Shown here piece by piece: positions 55,729 to 64,000 of a stretch of DNA of 64,000 bases. Position 1 is the stretch's first letter; the number at the start of each line of letters is the position of its first letter. The position numbers were made by a program, and so were the translations under genes. Below the pieces are notes generated by a model, which searched no databases, was not told where the DNA came from, and saw only the letters and a list, made by a program, of their open reading frames with translations. The stretch comes from an uncultured Sphingorhabdus sp. (GTDB lineage Bacteria > Pseudomonadota > Alphaproteobacteria > Sphingomonadales > Sphingomonadaceae): assembly GCA_937873665.1 (NCBI GenBank), contig CALMYW010000518.1, positions 1 through 64,000 on the forward strand, in the 5' to 3' direction.

Positions 55729-56544
55729 ATGGGTGCGAAAACAATGAGTGAATTCTGGACCGCCGTGATCCTGGGCATTGTGGAAGGGATCACCGAATTC
55801 CTCCCCGTTTCCTCGACCGGGCATTTGATCCTCGCGACCGAGCTGATGGGCTATGATGCCAAGCGCTGGGCGCTGTTCAACATCGCAATCCAGCCCGGCG
55901 CGATCCTGGCGATTGTCGTGCTCTACTGGCGGACATTTTGGGAGGTGTTTACCGGGCTGTTCCGTTGGGACGCCAAAGCGGTGGCCTTTACGCGCAACCT
56001 GTTGCTGGCCTTCATCCCCGCGGTGGTGCTGGGATTGGCCTTTGGCGACGCGATCGAGATGATGCTCGAAAATGCGGTGATCGTGGCGTGGGCGCTGATC
56101 ATCGGCGGCTTTGCGATCTTGGTGGTGGAGAAATATGCGAAGACCAGCGATGCCGGCGGGGTGGCCGAAATCAGCTGGCAACGCTCCGCCATGGTCGGTG
56201 TAGTGCAATGCCTCGCGATGATCCCCGGCGTGTCGCGTTCGGGCGCGACGATATTGGGGGCGATGGCGATGGGCGTCGACCGCAAGACCGCCGCCGAATT
56301 CAGCTTCTTTCTCGCCCTTCCGACACTCACCGGAGCCACCGTGTTGCAGCTCTACAAGCACCGCAGCGAGGTGAGCGCAGACGATATGGGGCTTTTGGCG
56401 ATCGGCTTTGTGGTGTCGTTCCTCGTCGCCTGGGCGGTTGTAAAGGCCTTCCTCGCGGTGGTTACCCGTTACGGCTTTGGCCCCTTTGCCTGGTATCGAA
56501 TCATTGCGGGGGTTGCAGCGTTGATGTGGCTCGGAGCGATATAA
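55729..56544 (+). CDS. uppP: Undecaprenyl-diphosphate phosphatase
   Basis: This 271-residue polytopic membrane protein (BacA family) dephosphorylates undecaprenyl diphosphate to recycle the carrier lipid of cell-wall synthesis. The two catalytic signatures are visible: EGITEFLPVSSTGH near residue 20 and PGVSRSGATILGA near residue 170. About eight hydrophobic helices fit the family. The start could be 55729 (GAGAGAA directly before it) or the ATG at 55744 (MSEFWTAVILG). Confidence 0.95.
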   Translation: MGAKTMSEFWTAVILGIVEGITEFLPVSSTGHLILATELMGYDAKRWALFNIAIQPGAILAIVVLYWRTFWEVFTGLFRWDAKAVAFTRNLLLAFIPAVVLGLAFGDAIEMMLENAVIVAWALIIGGFAILVVEKYAKTSDAGGVAEISWQRSAMVGVVQCLAMIPGVSRSGATILGAMAMGVDRKTAAEFSFFLALPTLTGATVLQLYKHRSEVSADDMGLLAIGFVVSFLVAWAVVKAFLAVVTRYGFGPFAWYRIIAGVAALMWLGAI

Positions 56545-56687
56545 GTCCGTATCGGCCCTTTTATACTGAAATAAAGTTGCGGGCAGAACTAACTTGGTTT
56601 CAAATCCGCTAATTTAGGTTAGTATATCTGCCCTATATGTCCGAATAGGCCTTGAACATAGGTCAGGTGCCTCGCTATGGCCGCGGC

Positions 56688-58130
56688 ATGCCACAAGAAC
56701 GCATGCTCAAATTCGTCGGCACGGGCCAATCCTTCCCTAAAAAGCGGGAAGCGACCTTGCGTGCCGAAGATTTCCAGGAAATCGCCAACCGTTACGCTCC
56801 AGAGGAAGCAACCGAGCAGGCCTCACGCTGCTCGCAATGCGGCGTGCCTTATTGCTCGGTGCATTGCCCGCTCGGCAACCACATCCCCGACTGGTTGCGC
56901 CTCACTGCAGAGGGCCGGCTGCGCGAAGCCTATGAGCTGTCGAACCTGACCAGTACGATGCCCGAAATCTGTGGCCGCATCTGCCCGCAGGACCGCCTCT
57001 GCGAAGGCAATTGTGTGATAGAGTTTTCGGGCCATGGCGCAGTCACCATCGGCAGCGTCGAAAAATATATCACCGACACCGCCTGGGCTGAAGGCTGGGT
57101 CGAACCCATCGAGATCGGTGCGGCGCGCGGCCAGTCGGTAGGCATCATCGGTGCAGGCCCCGGCGGGCTGACGGCGGCTGAATATCTGCGCGTCGCAGGC
57201 TATGAGGTCCACATCTACGACCGGTATGACCGCGCAGGCGGCCTCCTCACTTATGGCATCCCCGGCTTCAAGCTGGAGAAGGATGTGGTGATGCGCCGCG
57301 TTGAGCGATTGAAGGAAGCGGGCGTCGTCCTCCATACCAATTTCGAAGTTGGTCGTGACGCCAACCTCGATGAATTGCGCGCGAAACATGACAGCATCCT
57401 GATCGCCACCGGCGTCTATAAGGCGCGTGACATCAAGACGCCCGGCATCGGCCTGTCAGGTATCCATGCCGCCCTCGATTATCTCACCGCCTCTAACCGC
57501 AAGGGCTTTGGCGATGCCGTGCCTGCCTTTGACGATGGCACATTGAACGCAGCGGGCAAGAATGTCGTCGTCATCGGCGGCGGCGATACCGCGATGGACT
57601 GCGTCCGCACCGCGATCCGCCAAGGGGCAAGGTCGGTCAAATGCCTCTACCGCCGCGACCGCGACAATATGCCTGGATCGCAACGCGAAGTCGCCAATGC
57701 CGAAGAGGAAGGCGTCGAGTTTGTCTGGCTCTCCGCGCCCAAGGCGTTTGACGGCACGGATGCTGTCGAGAAAGTGCATGTCAGCAAGATGCGCCTCGGC
57801 GCGCCCGACGCCAGCGGTCGCCGCGCGCCCGAGCAAGACCCGGAAGGCGATTTCACGCTTGATGCCGACATGGTGATCACGGCGCTGGGCTTTGAGCCCG
57901 AGGATTTGCCGACACTGTTCGGATCACCGGACCTAAACGTCACCCGCTGGGGCACCATCCGCGCGGATCACATCACCGGCATGACCAACCTGCCCGGTGT
58001 CTTCGCTGTGGGCGATATCGTCCGCGGCGCGAGCCTAGTCGTCTGGGCAATCAAGGATGGCCGCGATGTGGTGGAGCATATGCACCGCTGGATGCAGAAC
58101 CAGATAACTAAATCAAAGGTAGCGGCATGA
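56688..58130 (+). CDS. gltD: Glutamate synthase (NADPH) small subunit
   Basis: This is a 480-residue protein from ATG 56688 (MPQERMLKFVGTGQ); an upstream TTG at 56652 is less likely. Two N-terminal [4Fe-4S] cysteine clusters are visible: CSQCGVPYCSVHCPLG and CGRICPQDRLCEGNC. The FAD-binding fold VGIIGAGPGGLTAAEYL is near residue 150, and the NADPH-binding fold VVVIGGGDTAMDCVRTA near residue 290. It feeds electrons from NADPH to GltB for glutamate synthesis from glutamine and 2-oxoglutarate. Its stop overlaps the gltB start as ATGA. Confidence 0.96.
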   Translation: MPQERMLKFVGTGQSFPKKREATLRAEDFQEIANRYAPEEATEQASRCSQCGVPYCSVHCPLGNHIPDWLRLTAEGRLREAYELSNLTSTMPEICGRICPQDRLCEGNCVIEFSGHGAVTIGSVEKYITDTAWAEGWVEPIEIGAARGQSVGIIGAGPGGLTAAEYLRVAGYEVHIYDRYDRAGGLLTYGIPGFKLEKDVVMRRVERLKEAGVVLHTNFEVGRDANLDELRAKHDSILIATGVYKARDIKTPGIGLSGIHAALDYLTASNRKGFGDAVPAFDDGTLNAAGKNVVVIGGGDTAMDCVRTAIRQGARSVKCLYRRDRDNMPGSQREVANAEEEGVEFVWLSAPKAFDGTDAVEKVHVSKMRLGAPDASGRRAPEQDPEGDFTLDADMVITALGFEPEDLPTLFGSPDLNVTRWGTIRADHITGMTNLPGVFAVGDIVRGASLVVWAIKDGRDVVEHMHRWMQNQITKSKVAA

Positions 58131-61100
58131 CCCACCACTTCCCCACTCCCGAACATGCCCGCCTCGCCGCAGAAGGCATGTACTATCCCGAAACCGAGCG
58201 CGATGCGTGCGGCGTCGGGCTGATCGCCGCGACCGATGGCAAGCCTTCGCGGCGCGTGGTTGCGGCCGGAATCGAAGCGTTGAAGGCCGTCTGGCATCGT
58301 GGCGCGGTCGATGCCGATGGCAAGACCGGCGACGGTGCAGGTCTGCATGTCGACTTGCCGGTCCGCTTCTTCGACGATGCCATCACCGCTGCCGGGCACA
58401 AGCCGCGCCCCAACCGGCTTGCCGTAGGCATGGTCTTCTTGCCGCGTACCGATCTCGGCGCGCAAGAGGCATGCCGTACGATCGTCGAAGCCGAAATCAT
58501 CGAGGCGGGCTATACCATTTATGGTTGGCGACAGGTGCCGGTCGATGTTTCGGTTATCGGCCTGAAGGCGCAGGCGACGCGCCCTGAAATCGAGCAGATC
58601 ATGATCGCCGGGCCGATGCCGGACGCTGTTGATGCAACCGAGTTCGAAAAGAACCTCTATCTCATCCGTCGCAGGATCGAGAAAAAGGTAATCGCGGCGC
58701 AGATACGCGATTTCTACATCTGCTCGCTGTCGTGCCAGTCGATCGTCTACAAGGGGCTATTCCTCGCAGAGAGTCTTTCGATCTTCTATCCCGACCTGCA
58801 GGACGAACGCTTCGAAAGCCGTGTCGCTGTCTTTCACCAGCGTTATTCGACCAACACCTTTCCACAATGGTGGCTGGCACAACCCTTCCGGGCGCTTGCG
58901 CACAATGGCGAGATCAACACGATCCGGGGCAACCAGAACTGGATGAAGAGCCACGAAATCAAGATGGCCAGTATCGCATTCGGCGATCATAGCGACGACA
59001 TCAAGCCGGTGATCCCGGCGGGCGCATCCGATACAGGGGCGCTCGATGCCGTGTTCGAAACGCTGATCCGCTCGGGCAAGGAAGCGCCAACGGCGAAGCT
59101 GATGCTTATCCCCGAGGCATGGCAGTCAAACCCGAACCTGCCTGCCAATCATAAGGCCATGTACGAATATATGGCGAGCGTTATGGAGCCATGGGATGGC
59201 CCTGCCGCGCTGGCGATGACGGACGGCCATTGGGCGGTTGCGGGTGTCGATCGAAATGCGCTGCGCCCGCTGCGCTATAGCCGCACGAATGACGGGCTTT
59301 TGATCATCGGCTCGGAAACCGGAATGGTCATCGTTCCGGAAAACACCATCGTCGAAAAGGGCCGCCTCGGCCCCAGCCAGATGATTGCAGTCAACCTCGA
59401 CGAAGGTAAGCTCTATCGTGACGCGGAGCTCAAGGATCGGGTCGCTGCCGAGCAGGATTATGCCGCCCTGGTAGGCGGGTTCCGTACTATTTCCGATTTG
59501 CCCGCCGGAAGTGACGCAGCACTCGACTGGACACGCGCCGAACTTACACGTCGGCAGGTCGCCGCCGGCATGACGCTGGAAGATATGGAAATGATCCTCA
59601 GCCCCATGGTCGAGGACGCGAAAGAAGCGGTCGGTAGCATGGGCGACGATACGCCACTCGCCGTGATTTCGGACAAGCCGCGCATCATCAGCCAGTTTTT
59701 CCGCCAGAATTTCAGCCAGGTCACCAACCCGCCGATCGACAGTTTGCGCGAACGGCATGTGATGAGCCTGAAGACGCGTTTTTCTAACCTCGCCAACATC
59801 CTCGACGAGACGGGGCAGAACAGCGACGTCCTCGTGCTTGAAAGCCCGGTTTTGACCAATGCCGAATGGAGCCGGTTGAAGGCGGCATTTGGCAAGGCAG
59901 CTGCCGAAATTGACTGTACCTATCCGGTCACCGAGGGACAGGAAGGCCTTCGTGCGGCCATCCGCCGTATCCGCGAGGTAGCAGAGGCAGCGGTGCGTTC
60001 TGGCCAGACCGAATTGTTCCTGACCGATATAGATATCGACGCCGAACGCGTTGCGATCCCGATGATCCTCGCTGCGGCGGCGGTCCATACCCACCTCGTC
60101 CGTGCAGGCTTGCGTAGCTATGCCTCGGTCAATGTGCGTTCAGCTGAATGTCTCGACACGCATTATTTTGCTGTGCTGATCGGCGTAGGCGCGACCACGG
60201 TGAACGCCTATCTGGCCGAAGCCGCGATTGCCGACCGTCATGCGCGCGGGCTGTTGGGCGAACTGGATCTCGGAACCGCGATTGAGAACTACCGCACCGC
60301 GATCAATGAGGGTCTCCTAAAGATCATGTCGAAAATGGGAATCGCGGTGATCTCCAGCTATCGTGGCGGTTATAATTTCGAGGCGGTTGGATTGTCGCGT
60401 GCGCTGGTAAATGATTTCTTCCCCGGAATGCCGAACAAGATTTCAGGCGAAGGTTACCAATCGCTTTTCGTGAATGCAGCGGAACGCCATGCGGAAGCCT
60501 TTGACGCAGCGATTACCCGCCTGCCAGTAGGCGGTTTCTACAAGCAACGCAAAGATGGCGAGGCGCATGCCTATTCGGCTGGCCTGATGCACCTGCTGCA
60601 AAGCTCGGTCGCGAAAGACAGTTACTCAACCTATCTGCAATTTGCAGCGGGCGTACGCGAATTGCCGCCCATCTATCTGCGCGACCTTATGGAGTTCAAC
60701 TATCCACGCGAAGGCGTGCCGCTCGACGAAGTCGAAGCGATCACCGAAATTCGCAAGCGTTTCGTGACGCCCGGCATGTCGCTGGGCGCGCTGTCGCCCG
60801 AGGCGCATGAAACGCTGGCTATCGCGATGAACCGCATTGGCGCCAAAGCGGTCTCTGGTGAGGGCGGTGAGGACAGCAAGCGCTTCACGCCCTATGAGAA
60901 TGGCGACAACGCCAACAGCGTGATCAAGCAGATCGCCAGCGGGCGTTTCGGCGTCACCGCCGAATATCTGGGCGCTTGCGAGGAAATCGAAATCAAGGTC
61001 GCGCAGGGCGCGAAGCCCGGCGAAGGCGGACAGCTTCCCGGCTTCAAGGTGACCGAGATGATTGCGCGGCTGCGCCACTCGACGCCCGGGGTAACTTTAA

Positions 61101-62650
61101 TATCCCCTCCCCCGCACCATGACATCTATTCGATCGAGGATCTTGCGCAGCTGATCTACGACCTGAAGCAGATCAATCCGCGCGCGCGGGTGTGTGTCAA
61201 GCTGGTTAGCGCTGCAGGCATCGGCACGATTGCTGCGGGCGTCGCCAAGGCGCATGCCGACGTCATCCTTGTTTCGGGCAATGTCGGCGGCACTGGCGCA
61301 AGCCCGCTTACCAGCATCAAATATGCGGGCACACCGTGGGAAATGGGCCTTTCCGAAGCCAATCAGGTGTTGACCCTGAACGGACTGCGTCACCGGGTAA
61401 AGCTGCGCACCGATGGTGGGCTCAAGACCGGGCGCGACATCGTAATAGCGGCCATTCTGGGTGCTGAGGAATATGGCATCGGCACGCTCAGCCTTGTCGC
61501 CATGGGCTGCATCATGGTGCGGCAATGCCATTCCAATACCTGCCCGGTCGGCGTTTGCGTGCAGGATGAAAAGCTGCGCGCCAAATTCACTGGTACACCC
61601 GAAAAGGTCATCAACCTGATGACCTTTATCGCCGAAGAGGTGCGCGAAATATTGGCACGGCTTGGGTTCCGCTCGCTCGATGAAATCATCGGTCGCACCG
61701 AATTGCTGCGTCAGGTCAATCGCGGTGCCGAACATCTCGACGATCTCGACCTCAACCCGATCCTTGCCAAGGTCGATGCCCCGGACGAGGCGCGCAGGTT
61801 CAACATTGCTAGCTTCCGCAACGCCGTTCCCGATAGCCTTGACGCGCAGATCATCAAGGATGCACGGCCGGTATTCGATCGCCGCGAAAAGATGCAGCTG
61901 ACCTATAATGTCCGCAACACGCATCGTGCGGTTGGCACGAAACTCAGTTCGGAAGTGACGCGGCTTTACGGAATGAAAGGGCTGGCCGACGACCATGTGC
62001 AGATCCGATTGCGCGGGTCTGCAGGCCAGTCGCTCGGCGCATTCCTCTGCCAGGGCATCACGCTCGAAGTCTTTGGCGACGCCAATGACTATGTCGGCAA
62101 GGGATTGTCTGGCGGCAAGATTGTCGTTCGGCCAACAGTCAGTTCAAACCTTGAAAGCCAGCGAAACTCGATCATCGGCAACACGGTTCTCTATGGGGCA
62201 ACCTGCGGTAAATTATTTGCTGCCGGTCAGGCAGGCGAACGTTTTGCCGTGCGCAATTCGGGTGCGCAGGTTGTTGTCGAAGGCTGCGGCGCCAATGGCT
62301 GCGAATATATGACCGGCGGCACCGCCATCATTCTTGGCGAGACCGGCAGCAATTTCGGCGCGGGTATGACAGGCGGCATGGCTTTCGTACTCGACCCAGA
62401 AGGCAATTTCCCTACACGCGCCAACCCGGACAGCATCGTCTGGCAACGCCTCGACAGCGCCTATTGGGAGGCGGAACTCAAGGCGCTTATTGCTGAACAT
62501 GCAGTTGCCACCGATAGCCAGTGGTCAAACTCGATCCTCGAAGATTGGGAACGGCGGCGCGGAGAGTTCTGGCAGGTTTGTCCAAAGGAGATGTTGTCCC
62601 GACTCGCCCATCCTCTCTCGGATGCAATCGCAACAGTGGCCGCCGAATAG
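58127..62650 (+). CDS. gltB: Glutamate synthase (NADPH) large subunit
   Basis: This 1,507-residue enzyme has a ~27-residue propeptide, after which the N-terminal nucleophile cysteine would be exposed at CGVGLIA. The class-II glutamine amidotransferase domain covers about residues 28-420 (VFHQRYSTNTFPQWW). Central and FMN-binding synthase domains follow (SGEGGEDSKRF, KPGEGGQLPGFKV). The [3Fe-4S] cysteines are in CHSNTCPVGVC near residue 1135, and the glutamate-synthase C-terminal beta-helix has repeated G-x-x-G motifs. It works with GltD in ammonia assimilation. The order gltD-gltB is intact and the genes overlap by four bases. Confidence 0.97.
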   Translation: MTHHFPTPEHARLAAEGMYYPETERDACGVGLIAATDGKPSRRVVAAGIEALKAVWHRGAVDADGKTGDGAGLHVDLPVRFFDDAITAAGHKPRPNRLAVGMVFLPRTDLGAQEACRTIVEAEIIEAGYTIYGWRQVPVDVSVIGLKAQATRPEIEQIMIAGPMPDAVDATEFEKNLYLIRRRIEKKVIAAQIRDFYICSLSCQSIVYKGLFLAESLSIFYPDLQDERFESRVAVFHQRYSTNTFPQWWLAQPFRALAHNGEINTIRGNQNWMKSHEIKMASIAFGDHSDDIKPVIPAGASDTGALDAVFETLIRSGKEAPTAKLMLIPEAWQSNPNLPANHKAMYEYMASVMEPWDGPAALAMTDGHWAVAGVDRNALRPLRYSRTNDGLLIIGSETGMVIVPENTIVEKGRLGPSQMIAVNLDEGKLYRDAELKDRVAAEQDYAALVGGFRTISDLPAGSDAALDWTRAELTRRQVAAGMTLEDMEMILSPMVEDAKEAVGSMGDDTPLAVISDKPRIISQFFRQNFSQVTNPPIDSLRERHVMSLKTRFSNLANILDETGQNSDVLVLESPVLTNAEWSRLKAAFGKAAAEIDCTYPVTEGQEGLRAAIRRIREVAEAAVRSGQTELFLTDIDIDAERVAIPMILAAAAVHTHLVRAGLRSYASVNVRSAECLDTHYFAVLIGVGATTVNAYLAEAAIADRHARGLLGELDLGTAIENYRTAINEGLLKIMSKMGIAVISSYRGGYNFEAVGLSRALVNDFFPGMPNKISGEGYQSLFVNAAERHAEAFDAAITRLPVGGFYKQRKDGEAHAYSAGLMHLLQSSVAKDSYSTYLQFAAGVRELPPIYLRDLMEFNYPREGVPLDEVEAITEIRKRFVTPGMSLGALSPEAHETLAIAMNRIGAKAVSGEGGEDSKRFTPYENGDNANSVIKQIASGRFGVTAEYLGACEEIEIKVAQGAKPGEGGQLPGFKVTEMIARLRHSTPGVTLISPPPHHDIYSIEDLAQLIYDLKQINPRARVCVKLVSAAGIGTIAAGVAKAHADVILVSGNVGGTGASPLTSIKYAGTPWEMGLSEANQVLTLNGLRHRVKLRTDGGLKTGRDIVIAAILGAEEYGIGTLSLVAMGCIMVRQCHSNTCPVGVCVQDEKLRAKFTGTPEKVINLMTFIAEEVREILARLGFRSLDEIIGRTELLRQVNRGAEHLDDLDLNPILAKVDAPDEARRFNIASFRNAVPDSLDAQIIKDARPVFDRREKMQLTYNVRNTHRAVGTKLSSEVTRLYGMKGLADDHVQIRLRGSAGQSLGAFLCQGITLEVFGDANDYVGKGLSGGKIVVRPTVSSNLESQRNSIIGNTVLYGATCGKLFAAGQAGERFAVRNSGAQVVVEGCGANGCEYMTGGTAIILGETGSNFGAGMTGGMAFVLDPEGNFPTRANPDSIVWQRLDSAYWEAELKALIAEHAVATDSQWSNSILEDWERRRGEFWQVCPKEMLSRLAHPLSDAIATVAAE

Positions 62651-62818
62651 CCGTGATTGAGGTCTGAATTTTACAACCATTTACCTTGCTTGCAACTTAC
62701 TGACAGCATTGTTCAGTGCGCCGTCAGCCGAGCGCTGATATAAGGCCCACGTTCAGGCCGTAATGGGGCTTGTGGTTTGCCGGGCTTAGATATGTCGGCA
62801 TTTCTGGGGTGATGGGCC

Positions 62819-63361
62819 ATGCGCTCGATTGATTTGCGTGTTCCGGCGGTTGCCGGTTTTGCCGTTCTTCTGCTGGCCTTTGCGCCCGGTGCGAAAGCTG
62901 CCGAGGCGCAGAATATCCAGTTCGTCGCTGGAACGGGGGAAGCATCGACCGCTGCGCCAATCGCTCTTGCGAAGAACACGGATGACAGCCGCGACGCCGA
63001 AGCCAAACTGAGCGAAATGGCGGAAGATCTGGCGGACCCGCGCGTCCAAAATGGCGTAGCTGCAATGGTCGAGCGCATGGGCGAAACCTTGCTCGACTTG
63101 CCTGTCGGCAAATTCGCCGCAGCTGTTGAAAATGCGCGTCCGGGGACGATCGAAAAACCCATCCGCGAAGACGCAACTGTCGCCGATCTGGCCGGCCGCG
63201 ATACGGAACGTCTTCCGCGCAAACTGGGCAAAGGCAGTCGCCAGATGATGACCATGCTCAGCGGATTTGCATCAGCCTTCGCAACCATGGTGCCAGAGTT
63301 CGAGGCAATGGGTCGCGACCTTGAACGCAGCATGAAAGATATCAAAGCTGCGCGCGACTGA
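62819..63361 (+). CDS. Exported hypothetical protein
   Basis: This 180-residue protein has a signal peptide (VPAVAGFAVLLLAFAPGAKAAEA, cleavage near residue 27). The mature part is mostly charged and helical, with no cysteines and no recognisable domain (LSEMAEDLADPRVQNGVAAM, LGKGSRQMMTMLSGF). I do not recognise the family. The gene stands alone between gltB and a terminator and has consistent coding character. Confidence 0.7.
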   Translation: MRSIDLRVPAVAGFAVLLLAFAPGAKAAEAQNIQFVAGTGEASTAAPIALAKNTDDSRDAEAKLSEMAEDLADPRVQNGVAAMVERMGETLLDLPVGKFAAAVENARPGTIEKPIREDATVADLAGRDTERLPRKLGKGSRQMMTMLSGFASAFATMVPEFEAMGRDLERSMKDIKAARD

Positions 63362-63415
63362 GAGATTTCGCCAACAGGGACACCGTTAACGGGGGGCAAT
63401 TTCGTTAACGGGGGA

Positions 63416-63451
63416 GGGGCGGTGCCGGGTCGCGCATCGCCCCTTTTCTTT
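63416..63451 (+). terminator. Rho-independent terminator
   Basis: A 10-base stem, GGGGCGGTGC (63416-63425) with GCATCGCCCC (63434-63443), is followed by TTTTCTTT. It ends the transcript of the exported hypothetical gene and touches the 3' end of the convergent putA gene. Just upstream are two copies of CGTTAACGGGGG, at about 63384 and 63403. Confidence 0.8.
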
Positions 63452-64000
63452 AGCTGTCTTCTAGCGACAACAGCGAGGCGTTGCCGCCTGCACTGGTCGT
63501 GTCGATGCTTGTCGTTCGTTCAGCGCAGAAACGATGCAGATAATTGGGACCGCCCGCTTTGGGCCCGGTACCTGAAAGCCCTTCCCCGCCAAATGGCTGG
63601 CTTCCGACTACGGCTCCAATCATCGAACGGTTGATGTAGAGATTGCCAACGCGCGCAGTCGCTTCGACCGCTTCCGAAACGCGGGCGATGCGGCTGTGCA
63701 GCCCCATGGTCAGGCCAAAGCCCTTGGCGTTGACTGCGGCGATCGTCTCTTCCAGTCTGCCTGCAGGCCATGTTGCGACATGGACGATGGGGCCGAACCA
63801 TTCGGTGTTGAGGTCATCGAGGCTGTCGAGGCGAACTAGCGTAGGTGGCACATAAAGGCCGTCTGTGGGTACCGGTACTTCAAACACAATTCGGTCGGCC
63901 ACTTTCTGGCGATAGGCCATCAGCCGGTCATAGGCTGCTTTGTCGATCACCGGGCCGATATCATTTGCGGGGTTGGCGGGATCGCCAACCACCAGTTCGC
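63450..64000 (-). CDS. putA: Proline dehydrogenase/delta-1-pyrroline-5-carboxylate dehydrogenase PutA, C-terminal part
   Basis: Only the last ~183 codons are in the window; the frame is open to the right edge. The residues ELVVGDPANPANDIGPVIDK, LNTEWFGPIVHVATW, GNLYINRSMIGAVVG and QPFGGEGLSGTGPKAGG are the aldehyde dehydrogenase C-terminal half as found in PutA, which oxidises proline to glutamate. A stand-alone P5C dehydrogenase is possible, but the sequence is closest to PutA. The chain ends within a few residues of the usual ALDH-domain end, so this PutA lacks the extra C-terminal domain of the longest forms. Confidence 0.88.
   Translation of the reverse strand, partial: ELVVGDPANPANDIGPVIDKAAYDRLMAYRQKVADRIVFEVPVPTDGLYVPPTLVRLDSLDDLNTEWFGPIVHVATWPAGRLEETIAAVNAKGFGLTMGLHSRIARVSEAVEATARVGNLYINRSMIGAVVGSQPFGGEGLSGTGPKAGGPNYLHRFCAERTTSIDTTSAGGNASLLSLEDS

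Noticed and set aside
56652..56687. TTG start for gltD
   Set aside because: The upstream 12 codons are not typical of GltD; ATG 56688 or 56703 matches the family start better.

Overview
The window looks like chromosome of a sphingomonad-type alphaproteobacterium. It is GC-rich, carries several TonB/glucan-utilisation and NADPH-GOGAT genes typical of that group, and has dispersed short palindromes that (from general knowledge) are common in Sphingomonadales genomes. Genus cannot be fixed from the sequence alone.

Layout. (1) 1-8.3 kb is core metabolism. A minus-strand cluster covers valine/branched-chain acyl-CoA breakdown (acyl-CoA dehydrogenase start, mmsA, ferredoxin-type reductase, MaoC hydratase, CitE-like CoA-ester lyase). 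A plus-strand sulfate-activation operon follows (cysD, cysNC fusion, cysQ). (2) 8.4-17.1 kb holds an acyl-CoA synthetase and a beta-glucan utilisation locus: GH3 lipoprotein, MFS transporter, LacI regulator, GH16 and a TonB-dependent receptor. Only the C-terminal part of the receptor survives. (3) 17,103-18,625 is an IS3-family element whose inverted-repeat ends can be read. Its two sides lie in different broken genes and show no target duplication, so it marks a deletion or rearrangement joint. (4) 18.6-27.6 kb is the remnant of an integrative element. It holds an Eco57I-like DNA methyltransferase cut at its C-terminus by the IS, a PLD-nuclease/SNF2-helicase, a HigB-HigA pair, an AlpA regulator and a P4-type integrase. 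(5) 27,792-52,952 is a second, mobilizable island. It is bounded by a 16-bp copy of the 3' end of a tRNA-Leu(CAG) gene, whose intact copy is at the right edge. It carries its own integrase (C-terminus altered by an IS630), an Xis-like protein, AlpA, an IS5 remnant, an IS256 with an IS110 nested inside, a very large three-gene surface locus (2,774-aa repeat protein, 1,436-aa outer-membrane barrel protein, 201-aa exported protein), and a Ti-type mobilisation module (traA, traC, traD, oriT-like site, DUF6118-like protein). (6) 53-64 kb returns to core genome: a crystallin-fold protein, a META-domain protein, an NDUFA9-like protein, uppP, gltD-gltB, an exported hypothetical protein and the 3' end of putA.

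How it fits together. The two integrases are back to back around the tRNA-fragment attachment site at 27,792, each with its 5' end about 200 bp from it. The simplest reading is two related elements integrated in tandem at one tRNA-Leu. An IS3-mediated deletion then removed the outer end of the left element, together with the 5' half of the chromosomal TonB receptor. The most unusual content is the giant repeat protein plus outer-membrane partner. The repeat protein contains nine ~100-residue modules in a strict B-A-A, B-A-A, B-A-A order, each with a conserved cysteine pair. An IS256/IS110 composite sits less than 100 bp upstream of it. The second point of interest is the nuclease-helicase/methyltransferase defence-like module, in which only the methyltransferase has been damaged.
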